Positions 28,401 through 34,912 of a stretch of 64,000 nt of DNA are shown here, piece by piece. The notes below the pieces were generated by a model. The model searched no databases. It was given only the letters and a program-made list of their open reading frames with translations, and had not been told where the DNA came from. The position numbers and the translations under genes are program-made. The stretch's first letter is position 1. Each line of letters opens with the position of its first letter. The stretch is from the NCBI GenBank assembly GCA_020639075.1, contig JACKHI010000001.1, positions 2,294,001 to 2,358,000 of the forward strand, written 5' to 3'. Origin of the DNA: Phycisphaerales bacterium. GTDB lineage: Bacteria > Planctomycetota > Phycisphaerae > UBA1845 > UTPLA1.

Positions 28401-29286
28401 CGGCACGCTGTCCACGCGTGCCTGCCCGACAGTCACGGCGACGCCTGAGGCCGTGAAGGCGGCCTTCACGAAGGAACATGACGTTTTTGCCGAGTTCGGC
28501 ATCGAATACCTCGACACGTTCGTGAACTTCAGCGAGCCCGCCCTGCTGGCCCGCCAGATGTTCGACGAGTTCAAGGACAAGCTCGGTCTGTCGAAGGACG
28601 AGAACGATCGTGCCTGTCGCGTGGCGTGGGATTACTTCGACGGCTTCCATGCCGAGAAGCGTCGCGAAGCCCGAGAACTGCTCGATCGGCTGGAACGAAA
28701 CGACGAGATCGGCGTTGTATTGCTGACGCGACCGTATCACAACGATCCTGGCGTCTGCCACGAGATTCCGGACGAATTCCAGAAGCTCGGCATCCCCGTC
28801 TTCACGATGGACTGCCTGCCGCGCGACGAGGATCTGCTGGAGCGACTGTTCGGCGACGAAGTCCGCCGCGGCGATTTCATGAGCGCCGTCAGTATTGAAG
28901 ACGTGTGGAAGAACGCCTACAGCGAAAACACGAATCGCAAGGTCTGGGCGGCGAAGTTCGCCGCGCGGCATCCCAATCTCGTCGCCCTGGAGCTATCCAG
29001 CTTCAAGTGCGGTCACGATGCACCGATCTATACGGTGGTTGAAGAGATCGTCGAGAACTCGGGCACGCCCTATTTCTGCTTCAAGGACATCGACGAGAAC
29101 AAGCCAACAGGCTCGATCAAGATCCGCATCGAAACGATCGCCTACTTCCTCGCGCGACATCGCGAGAAGCTCGTGCGGAACAAGGCGAAGATGAGCGAGA
29201 TCGAATCGCGCCTGGCGGACATGGAACGCGAGCTCCGCGAGAAAGCGTCAGGCGGCGTTCGGACGACGGCGGTTGTCGGCGTGTAA
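25498..29286 (+). CDS. Acyl-CoA dehydratase activase (double BadF/HgdC plus DUF2229)
   Basis: A 1262-residue ATPase that would reduce and activate a 2-hydroxyacyl-CoA dehydratase. Two ASKHA ATPase units follow each other: G-L-D-V-G-S-T-T-V-K near 70 with N-D-K-C-A-G-G-T-G near 194, and G-L-D-G-G-S-T-S-T-K-G near 417 with N-T-Q-C-S-A-G-N-G near 538. The conserved Cys after each unit bind the bridging 4Fe-4S cluster in HgdC homologs. A C-Y-F-C-K-N-K-C cluster lies near 715, and a DUF2229-type region starts near 875. The first 30 residues are Gly/Ser/Cys-rich (G-G-S-C-G-C-S-S). It shares the arrangement of large clostridial homologs but with the HgdB-like half split off. Confidence 0.92.
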   Translation: MTDLKRLMLEADGGGCSSGGSCGCSSDKGADNGLIQLNVGMLKAERSRPTIKDLPFQGTDKHPQGLIIGLDVGSTTVKFVVVDPITDEILHQDYQRHDTKQPEKCIEMLRTIESKFADVPRNAFRVFMTGSGGASIGTRIGAKFVQEVNAVSLAVEKSYPDVQSVVELGGQDAKIIIFKEDEETGKKKKIPSMNDKCAGGTGAVIDKINAKLKIPADKLCEMGYNDIKLHPVAGKCGVFAETDINGLQKQGVPRDELMASLFESIIQQNLAVLTRGHTLRPQVMLLGGPNTYIKGMVDCWRHNVPIIWKERKIDVPDKPIEELIIVPENAQYFAALGAVEFAKIELEDDPDQGIYRGLGELEWYVNVGRLEEKKAAGSRGLWKDEAELERFKQEYTKAPWAPTKYAPGTTVRAFVGLDGGSTSTKGVLMDMDRNVIGRAYQLSKGNPIEDTMDIMASLQKQIEDQGCTLEVLGVGTTGYAKDILKEVIGADVALVETVAHTQAGLHFYPGTDVIIDVGGQDIKLIILKNGQVKDFKLNTQCSAGNGYFLQSTAQGFGYEVEQFADIAFSAGAMPQFGYGCAVFMQSDIVDFQRQGWAPQEIMAGLCDVLPKNIWLYVSQIPNLSKLGTKFILQGGTQHNLAAVKSQVDFIKSRFKGTGVEPDVQVHKFCGEAGAIGCAVEAHRMYTEADHRTSFIGLDRVQKIEFRTTRNESTRCYFCKNKCLRTFIDVKTGIEEKPDDKTVSLSSFMFKQGPESPHPSRLKHGHDNGQVDLAGAPAKKSKSKVPLMAGEERLIIATCEKGTVEDVNDMRDIKKGLDELKKANPNFAEIFATEVFRPTGVDNVSDAAPKVGMTNFLKRKEIETRTALMKKRGDIRIGLVKALNMYSMAPWFMAYFEALGIAKKNLIWSDYTSEEMYKEGAKRGAIDPCFPSKIGIPHAHNLLYHKHSEKQPLDYIFFPMIDCMPTFMDGTLSTRACPTVTATPEAVKAAFTKEHDVFAEFGIEYLDTFVNFSEPALLARQMFDEFKDKLGLSKDENDRACRVAWDYFDGFHAEKRREARELLDRLERNDEIGVVLLTRPYHNDPGVCHEIPDEFQKLGIPVFTMDCLPRDEDLLERLFGDEVRRGDFMSAVSIEDVWKNAYSENTNRKVWAAKFAARHPNLVALELSSFKCGHDAPIYTVVEEIVENSGTPYFCFKDIDENKPTGSIKIRIETIAYFLARHREKLVRNKAKMSEIESRLADMERELREKASGGVRTTAVVGV

Positions 29287-29325
29287 GCGGCGCGATTAAG
29301 CATCACAACATTCTGATACAAGAAG

Positions 29326-29356
29326 ACGCCCGGCACCGTCGCCGGGCGTTTTTTTT
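29326..29356 (+). terminator. Rho-independent terminator of activase gene
   Basis: ACGCCCGGC pairs with GCCGGGCGT around a 6-base loop, followed by eight T residues. It lies 40 bp after the activase stop and should end the 23-29 kb transcript. Confidence 0.9.
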
Positions 29357-29419
29357 GGTTCAATACGGAAAATCGGGATGACTCTCTTTTCTTGGGGCCC
29401 TTCAAGGTATCCCGACAAC

Positions 29420-29541
29420 GTGGCCCATCCTTCAGGGATGGCGGGCGCGACGATGGAGATTTGAGACTTGCGTACGGGATAATCGAGTCGTTCGCTCTCG
29501 TGCCGATCGTCGCGCCCCCACAACCGGAGGTGGTGGGCCAC
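29420..29541. repeat. MITE-like element, copy flanking ankyrin gene (left)
   Basis: 122 bp with inverted ends GTGGCCCA and TGGGCCAC. Each arm holds a hairpin (CATCC-TTCA-GGATG; CCACC-TCCG-GGTGG) followed by GGCGCGACGAT and its complement. It is the same family as 2196-2356, but the middle differs. The rest of the 29357-29722 gap has no gene. Confidence 0.65.
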
Positions 29542-29722
29542 CCGCCTGGCATTTTCTCACTGGTGAGTCATCGGATTGTCAGGGCGACACCGGATTCTAC
29601 GTGAATCGGGCGAATCGGCGACGTTGATGCCAACGTGGCCGCGCGCCTTCGGCGGCGGCGGAGTCCCACGACATCGTCGATACCGCAACTGAATCAAAGC
29701 TCTTATTCCTGGAGAACCCGCG

Positions 29723-30655
29723 ATGGATCAACGCCCTGGGAGATGCGACGACACGTACGACGCGACTGCGCTGCTCGATGCGCGGATGGCGGGGCGCATC
29801 ACGCGCCGACAATGGCTCGGCGTCGTTCCCGCAGGCATCGTCCTGGGCGCCAGCGGTCGATTGCTCGTTGGCGACGACACGCCATCGACGGCGACGACGT
29901 TGGCGACGGAACGACCCGCGGAATTCCCGGGGCAGCCCCGCGAGCTCGTCAAGGCGATCGTCGGCGCGAGCCACAGCAACATCGACAAGGTTCGCGAACT
30001 CGTAACGAAACGACCCGCATTGGCGAGAGCTTCGTGGGACTGGGGCTTCGGGGACTGGGAGACGGCGCTCGGCGCCGCATCGCACATGGGTCGCTGCGAC
30101 ATCGCGGACTTGCTGATGGCGCATGGCGCCCGGCCGAACCTGTTCACGTTGGCGATGCTGGGACATCTTGCCGCCGTTCGAGCCTTCGTCGAGGCAATGC
30201 CGGGCATCCAACGCACGCTCGGTCCTCACGGCATCACGCTGCTGAATCACGCCCGCGCCGCCCAACGACAGTCGTCGAACAGCGACGCACATCGAAAGCG
30301 CGCGATGGAGGTCGAAGAATTCCTGAAATCGCTCGGCGACGCCGACATCGAACAGGCGAACCTTGCAATGACTGACAAGGCGCGGCAGTCGTTCACTGGG
30401 ACGTATCGATTCGGAAGCGGCCCCGCCGACTCGATCGAAATCGGCATTCATCGTCGCGGCATGCTGACGCTCAAAGTCGGTCCCGATGGCGATCCAAGAA
30501 ACCTGCGCCGCGTCGGGGACCACGACTTCAGTCCAAGCGGTGTCGACGAAGTGCACATTCGGTTTTCAATGGATGGCGAGCAAGCGAACAGACTGACGAT
30601 TCACGATCCGGAACCAGTCATTGTCGCTAGGCTGGCGGCGAACGGGGGCGATTAA
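29723..30655 (+). CDS. Ankyrin-like exported protein with Tat-type signal
   Basis: A 310-residue protein with a twin-arginine-like stretch R-I-T-R-R-Q-W-L-G-V-V-P-A-G near 25-38 and a following hydrophobic core, so it may be exported folded. The middle has ankyrin-type helices: D-W-E-T-A-L-G-A-A-S-H-M-G-R-C-D-I-A-D-L then L-L-M-A-H-G-A-R-P-N and L-A-M-L-G-H-L-A-A-V-R-A-F-V-E. The C-terminal 100 residues look like a separate strand-rich domain. It sits between two copies of the inverted-repeat element, possibly as a small mobile or recombining unit. Function is unknown. Confidence 0.7.
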   Translation: MDQRPGRCDDTYDATALLDARMAGRITRRQWLGVVPAGIVLGASGRLLVGDDTPSTATTLATERPAEFPGQPRELVKAIVGASHSNIDKVRELVTKRPALARASWDWGFGDWETALGAASHMGRCDIADLLMAHGARPNLFTLAMLGHLAAVRAFVEAMPGIQRTLGPHGITLLNHARAAQRQSSNSDAHRKRAMEVEEFLKSLGDADIEQANLAMTDKARQSFTGTYRFGSGPADSIEIGIHRRGMLTLKVGPDGDPRNLRRVGDHDFSPSGVDEVHIRFSMDGEQANRLTIHDPEPVIVARLAANGGD

Positions 30656-30693
30656 GTCACCCCTCGGCGACCGTCGACGAAAAGGCCGGCAGA

Positions 30694-30805
30694 GTGGCCT
30701 GTCTCATCAGAAGGATGGCAGGCCCGACGATGGAGATTCGGCACGTACGCACGATCTAATCGCGCGGGGATCGTCGCGCCCCCACCACCGGAGGTGGTGG
30801 GCCAC
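30694..30805. repeat. MITE-like element, copy flanking ankyrin gene (right)
   Basis: 112 bp in the same orientation as 29420-29541, with GTGGCC at the left end and GGCCAC at the right end, the shared central GCCCGACGATGGAGATT block and the GGATCGTCGCGCCCCCAC block. The left arm hairpin is degraded compared with the other copy. Confidence 0.6.
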
Positions 30806-30875
30806 CCGGCGGCGAGCCGTTTCGGCGCCGCGGGGACGCGTCGGCTCTGGATGATAATCGCGGCTTTGAATCGGA

Positions 30876-30905
30876 AAGGCCCCGTCACGACGGCGACGGG
30901 GCCTT
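30876..30905 (-). terminator. Terminator-like hairpin after PEP-CTERM gene
   Basis: AAGGCCCCGTC pairs perfectly with GACGGGGCCTT around an 8-base loop. On the minus strand it lies 37 bp after the stop at 30942 and is followed by only TTTCC, so it is a weak to moderate terminator. Confidence 0.6.
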
Positions 30906-30941
30906 GAAACAACTTCAGGTACTTGCGAACGCTGTCGCGAC

Positions 30942-31544
30942 TCAGCATCGTCGGCGACGCCGAGACATGACGGCGGCGCCAACCATCAACAACGCGGCAA
31001 CTGCCGGCTCGGGTACGTTGTAGCGAATCTCCAGCATGGCCCAGTTGTTGGGATTCGTTTCGCCGTAGTGCGTAATGTCCGCGGAAAAGGAAAGCACTGT
31101 TCCATCAGGCGCGTATGTGGCTTCGAACACTTCGTACGTGCCGCTGGCCATGTTGTCACCGCGCCCGGTGCTTGAGAATCCCATCCCCGGCCGATCGGCA
31201 TCCTGAAACGGGAACCGCTGGAAATTCGGGTACAAGCCGGGCGTAATAACGGCGTCGAACGGCGCCGCAAATTCCAATCGCCAATAGTCGACAGTCGTCC
31301 CCGACAGCGGAGTTCCTTGAATCAGGAAGCTCACGCCGTTGTCAAAATTCCGGCTGACGCTGAACATCCATCCGATCTGCTCGGTCACTGTATAGTCAGA
31401 GTAGCCTCGCGCAACCCAGCTCGACGAAGAGCTATCAACGACTGTGAAACGCGTCACATTGCCTGCCGTCGCGACGGACGACGCGGACAATCCCAAAAGC
31501 GCAGCGAATAATGTGGCAACGAAAAATCGGGACCTGACGGTCAT
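30942..31544 (-). CDS. PEP-CTERM protein
   Basis: A 200-residue exported protein. It begins with a signal peptide (T-V-R-S-R-F-F-V-A-T-L-F-A-A-L-L, then S-S-V-A-T-A). The C-terminus has the sorting signal V-P-E-P-A-V-A-A-L-L-M-V-G-A-A-V-M-S followed by five Arg and a final Cys. Such signals are recognised by an exosortase/archaeosortase system that cuts and anchors the protein at the surface. The central domain of about 140 residues is strand-rich and not similar to the other PEP-CTERM proteins here. No exosortase gene lies in the window. Confidence 0.85.
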   Translation of the reverse strand: MTVRSRFFVATLFAALLGLSASSVATAGNVTRFTVVDSSSSSWVARGYSDYTVTEQIGWMFSVSRNFDNGVSFLIQGTPLSGTTVDYWRLEFAAPFDAVITPGLYPNFQRFPFQDADRPGMGFSSTGRGDNMASGTYEVFEATYAPDGTVLSFSADITHYGETNPNNWAMLEIRYNVPEPAVAALLMVGAAVMSRRRRRC

Positions 31545-31759
31545 TTGCTTCCCTCCGGCTTGAAAAGGACTGACTACTCGACCTCGAACTCACTCGAAAA
31601 TACGGAATTGCTATTCCCATGTCAAACAGTTCAGCAGCGGTTTTCGCGGAGAATCCGAGGGTTTTTCCCGAATATCCCCGAATTTCCGGGGATTGAGGGA
31701 GGCATCGCGAGGCATCGTCAAACGCCCCCACCGCTTGGCGTACCGGCTCGTTTGGCGAC

Positions 31760-31786
31760 AAAAAAACCCCGGCGATCGCCGGGGTT
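31760..31786 (-). terminator. Rho-independent terminator of PEP-CTERM gene at 31829
   Basis: A perfect GC-rich palindrome (AACCCCGGCGAT/ATCGCCGGGGTT) followed on the minus strand by seven T. It lies 43 bp after the stop at 31829. Confidence 0.85.
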
Positions 31787-31828
31787 GGACTCAATTCAGG
31801 TATTTGATTTCGATTATCAACGCTGCGA

Positions 31829-32572
31829 TTACCGACGGCGGCGGCGAATTGCGGGGATACCGCCGATGACCATCAGCCCCATCGTCGCCGGCTCCGGAAT
31901 CACCTGTACATCCATGGCGACGGTCTCGACGCCCCAGCCGGCTTTGCTGACCTGAATGCCGAAGTTGTATTCGCCGAGCGCATTCGGATTGAAGGCGCCG
32001 GCCGGCGCCGTGATGAATCCGGGAATGCTCGTCGCGAGGTAGCCGAACATCAGGTTCTCCGATCCTTCGACCAGCGTCGCATTCGGCGTCGGCGATGCAA
32101 GGATCGCATTCGTCGCATTGATCACGCCGAGCATGCCGATCGGCGTATCAAAGCCCGTGTTGAAATCGTAATAGAGGTTGATCTGGTAGTCGGCGAGAAT
32201 CGGCGTCGCGCCGTTGATGCCTTCGACCTTCATGTAGTAGTTGAAGTTCCAAAGCGCGCCCTCGATCGGGCTTTCATTGTTGCCGCCGAAGTTGCTGCCG
32301 GCCGTGGCGAAATACGTTCCTGCGCCGTCGTTGGTCAGCGCCGGATTGGAATACCGCTGTGTCGCGCTCATGGCGACAGTGATCAGGTTGTTTCCATCCA
32401 CAAACTGAGAGGAGATCGCGACTTCCTGGTTCGGAATGCCCTGGCCGCCGAACGTGGCTGTGTCGAGCGGTCCGAACGTGTCGTAAATCGGCGTCGCAAA
32501 AGCCGACGAGGCCGCAAGAAGCGTGGCCGCGGCGAGCGACAACGTCGTGGTAAGCCTGGCGTAAGTAGACAT
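31829..32572 (-). CDS. PEP-CTERM protein, tandem paralog A
   Basis: A 247-residue exported protein. Signal peptide starts M-S-T-Y-A-R-L-T-T-T and ends near S-A-F-A-T. The strand-rich domain starts P-I-Y-D-T-F-G-P-L and includes F-G-G-Q-G-I-P-N and F-G-G-N-N-E-S. The C-terminus is I-P-E-P-A-T-M-G-L-M-V-I-G-G-I-P-A-I plus five Arg, an exosortase signal. Most of the mature domain matches the next gene (32844). The frame opens at 32728; the ATG at 32572 follows GGAG within the shared motif AACTACGGAGC and starts the signal peptide. Confidence 0.88.
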   Translation of the reverse strand: MSTYARLTTTLSLAAATLLAASSAFATPIYDTFGPLDTATFGGQGIPNQEVAISSQFVDGNNLITVAMSATQRYSNPALTNDGAGTYFATAGSNFGGNNESPIEGALWNFNYYMKVEGINGATPILADYQINLYYDFNTGFDTPIGMLGVINATNAILASPTPNATLVEGSENLMFGYLATSIPGFITAPAGAFNPNALGEYNFGIQVSKAGWGVETVAMDVQVIPEPATMGLMVIGGIPAIRRRRR

Positions 32573-32582
32573 TTGAATAAAT

Positions 32583-32686
32583 GCTCCGTAGTTCGATTCC
32601 CGAGACGAGGCGGGCGGATCGGCCGATGCCGATTTCGACTGCCGCGGCTCACGTTCGTTGAACGCCCCCCCATTGACTACAGGGCG
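32583..32686 (-). promoter_or_regulatory. Conserved leader of PEP-CTERM gene A
   Basis: Two blocks are shared with the leader at 33577-33676: an upstream block (minus strand ACGCCCTGTAGTCAATGGGG and following GGGCG, 32663-32686) that can fold CGCCC with GGGCG, and AACTACGGAGC (32583-32593) that contains the ribosome site. The sequence between them is not conserved, so the blocks may be selected. Confidence 0.5.
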
Positions 32687-32843
32687 TTTCCGGACATGAG
32701 GATAACGCGCGATCAGGCGGAAACGCAACCCGCCAAAGCCGCATGAACCGGATATCAGACGGAATCCCCAACGCCCTATAACTCAAAATCGGGGTGCCCC
32801 GCGATCGACGGCTTCGCAGCAACGGAGTCTCTTGTGTCGGGAT

Positions 32844-33566
32844 TCAGCGGCGGCGGACCAGCGCAAGACCGGCGAGTAGGAAGAGGCCCATCGTCGCCGG
32901 TTCCGGGATGACCCGCACGTCCATGGCGACCGTCTCGATGCCCCAGCCCCCTCGTTTGACCTGAATGCCGAAGTTGTATTCGCCCAGGGCGTTCGGATCG
33001 AAGGTGCCGAGCGGCGGTTTCACGATGCCCGGGACGCCGGCCGCCAGAAAGCCGAAATTCAGGTTCTGCGAATCCTCGATAAGCGTCGCGCTCGGATTCA
33101 TCGAAGCGAGGATCGCGGCCGTGATGTCAATCGAACCCAGCGAGGCGATCGGCGTGTCGTCGCCTGTGTCGAAGTCGTAGTAAAGGTCGATCTGGTAATC
33201 GGCAAGGACCGGCGTCGCGCCGTTGATCCCCTGGATCGACAGGTAATAGTTGAAGTTCCAGAGAGCCCCTTCGATGAGGCTCTCGTTGTTCCCGCCGAAA
33301 TTCGCGCCGGCAGTCGCGAAATACGTTCCGGCGCCGTCATTCGTTACGGCCGGGTTGCTGTATCGTTGCGTCGCACTCATCGCGATCGTGAGGAGCGCAT
33401 CGCCGTCGATCCACTGCGACGAGATGGCGACTTCTTCATTGGGGATGCCCTGACCGCCGAACGTGGCGGTGGGAAGTGGGCCGAACTGGTCGTAGATCGG
33501 GACACCGAACGCGGCCTGACTGACAATAAGGCTGGCGAATGCAATCGCAGGGATTCTGCTGTTCAT
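32844..33566 (-). CDS. PEP-CTERM protein, tandem paralog B
   Basis: A 240-residue exported protein, closely related to the gene at 31829 over nearly its whole mature domain (P-I-Y-D-Q-F-G-P-L, F-G-G-Q-G-I-P-N-E-E-V-A-I-S-S-Q, A-L-G-E-Y-N-F-G-I-Q-V). The signal peptide starts M-N-S-R-I-P-A-I-A-F and ends near Q-A-A-F-G. The C-terminal signal is I-P-E-P-A-T-M-G-L-F-L-L-A-G-L-A-L-V plus three Arg. The ATG at 33566 was chosen for the same reason as in its paralog; the frame opens at 33638. The two genes are tandem and probably arose by duplication. Confidence 0.88.
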   Translation of the reverse strand: MNSRIPAIAFASLIVSQAAFGVPIYDQFGPLPTATFGGQGIPNEEVAISSQWIDGDALLTIAMSATQRYSNPAVTNDGAGTYFATAGANFGGNNESLIEGALWNFNYYLSIQGINGATPVLADYQIDLYYDFDTGDDTPIASLGSIDITAAILASMNPSATLIEDSQNLNFGFLAAGVPGIVKPPLGTFDPNALGEYNFGIQVKRGGWGIETVAMDVRVIPEPATMGLFLLAGLALVRRR

Positions 33567-33576
33567 CTGACGTTCC

Positions 33577-33676
33577 GCTCCGTAGTTAGTGAACCGATGC
33601 ATTCCGCGAAAGATTGCTGGCGAGGTTCGCGTCCGCATCGATCCAGTTCATCGCCCCCCCAGTAACCACAGGGCGT
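33577..33676 (-). promoter_or_regulatory. Conserved leader of PEP-CTERM gene B
   Basis: The same two blocks as at 32583-32686: minus-strand ACGCCCTGTGGTTACTGGGG plus GGGCG (33652-33676) and AACTACGGAGC (33577-33587), at almost the same distance from the start codon. Spacer sequence differs. It could be a shared 5' leader element, an operator, or simply duplicated sequence under some selection. Nothing else is seen in the gap up to 33975. Confidence 0.5.
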
Positions 33677-33975
33677 GACTGCATACCAGCCTAACGGAAA
33701 CTCTCTTAACAACTCAATGCTCGCCGGCCGTCACAAATTGACATATGTCGATAATGTGCGCGACCCATAACGAGAGATTCGGAGCACGCCGTTTTGCCTG
33801 ATATCGGCCGTGTCGGCACGCAACGGCGTCGGCATCGCAGAATGCTCGCGATTTGCGGACGCACTGGGTTTCGCCGGCGGACTCACACGATTTCGGCGCA
33901 TGAAAGTCGCCGTCCGCGCGAGGGCGCGGGCGGCGATTTTTCTAAACAAACGTCCGAAATTCGCGGGAGAAAGTG

Positions 33976-34719
33976 CTACGCTACTGCCGCCTCCGCCTCG
34001 ATCACATTCGTTCGAAAGCTGTCGTAGGCGGCGCCGACCTGCTTCGCCATTGAGTCGGGGAAGACGTGAAATTCGCCCGCGGCCAGCGCGCGAATGATGC
34101 CATCCGCCACGAGGCTCGGTGGCTCGGCGATTTCAGCGAAGCCCGCATCGTTGCCCATGTCCGTCGCGATGGGACCCGGATGCACGCTGACGACCTGCGT
34201 GCCCTGTGCACCAAGCGACTCTCGCAGCGCCTGCGTGATGGAATACGACGCGGCCTTGGACGCGCAATACGTCGTGAACGCACTGAAGCACTTCATCGAA
34301 ACAACGGAGTTCAATTGAACAAACGCCCCGCCGCCGTTTGTCTTGAGAACCGGCGCGAATGCCTGCGACACGTGGAGAAGACCCATGACGTTGACATCGA
34401 TTTCGTATTGCAGATTCTTGACGGCATCGGCGTCGAGCGGCGATGTGCTGGTGAGAACGCCGCTGTTGTTGACGACAAGCTGCACATCACCGGCGACAGT
34501 CGCCGCCGCCCGAATCGTCTCGGGCTTCGTCAGGTCGACCGGAATCGCCACAACCTTGCTCGGGTGCGAATTCGCGAGATTCGTCGCCGTCGCCGGATCG
34601 CGCACGGCGGCGTAAAGACGCGAGACACCGGCAGCGAGAAGGCCCTCGGCGATGGCCTTACCGATGCCGCGATTGGCGCCGGTCACGAGTGCAACTTTGC
34701 CTTTGACGTCGAAGGACAT
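33976..34719 (-). CDS. Short-chain dehydrogenase/reductase
   Basis: A 247-residue classical SDR, NAD(P)-dependent. T-G-A-N-R-G-I-G (13-20) binds the cofactor, N-N-S-G is at 84-87 (N-N-A-G in most relatives), and the catalytic residues are Ser138 and Tyr151/Lys155 in Y-C-A-S-K. The frame opens at 34737; the ATG at 34719 has AGGAG upstream and matches the conserved start. The substrate cannot be told from the sequence. It is divergent from the duplicated-half protein at 34913. Confidence 0.92.
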   Translation of the reverse strand: MSFDVKGKVALVTGANRGIGKAIAEGLLAAGVSRLYAAVRDPATATNLANSHPSKVVAIPVDLTKPETIRAAATVAGDVQLVVNNSGVLTSTSPLDADAVKNLQYEIDVNVMGLLHVSQAFAPVLKTNGGGAFVQLNSVVSMKCFSAFTTYCASKAASYSITQALRESLGAQGTQVVSVHPGPIATDMGNDAGFAEIAEPPSLVADGIIRALAAGEFHVFPDSMAKQVGAAYDSFRTNVIEAEAAVA

Positions 34720-34912
34720 GTGCGAGGCTCCTTTCAAACTGGCCCCTGAGTCAGTTCACCGGCCGCGCCGCGCGGGGCCCGGTGAATTGGTTTCGGGGAT
34801 CTTAGGCGTCGAAATAGGCCTTCGCTCGCGGATTAACCGCCGGCGGGAAAGTGACTCGAACGTCGAGGCGACATCTCAATTCCTACGCTGGGTATCGGTG
34901 TGCCACCAGACA

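Noticed and set aside
34652..34912. Upstream extension of the two-half protein
   Set aside because: Would cross the SDR start on the other strand and lacks a ribosome site; ATG 34913 is the better start.
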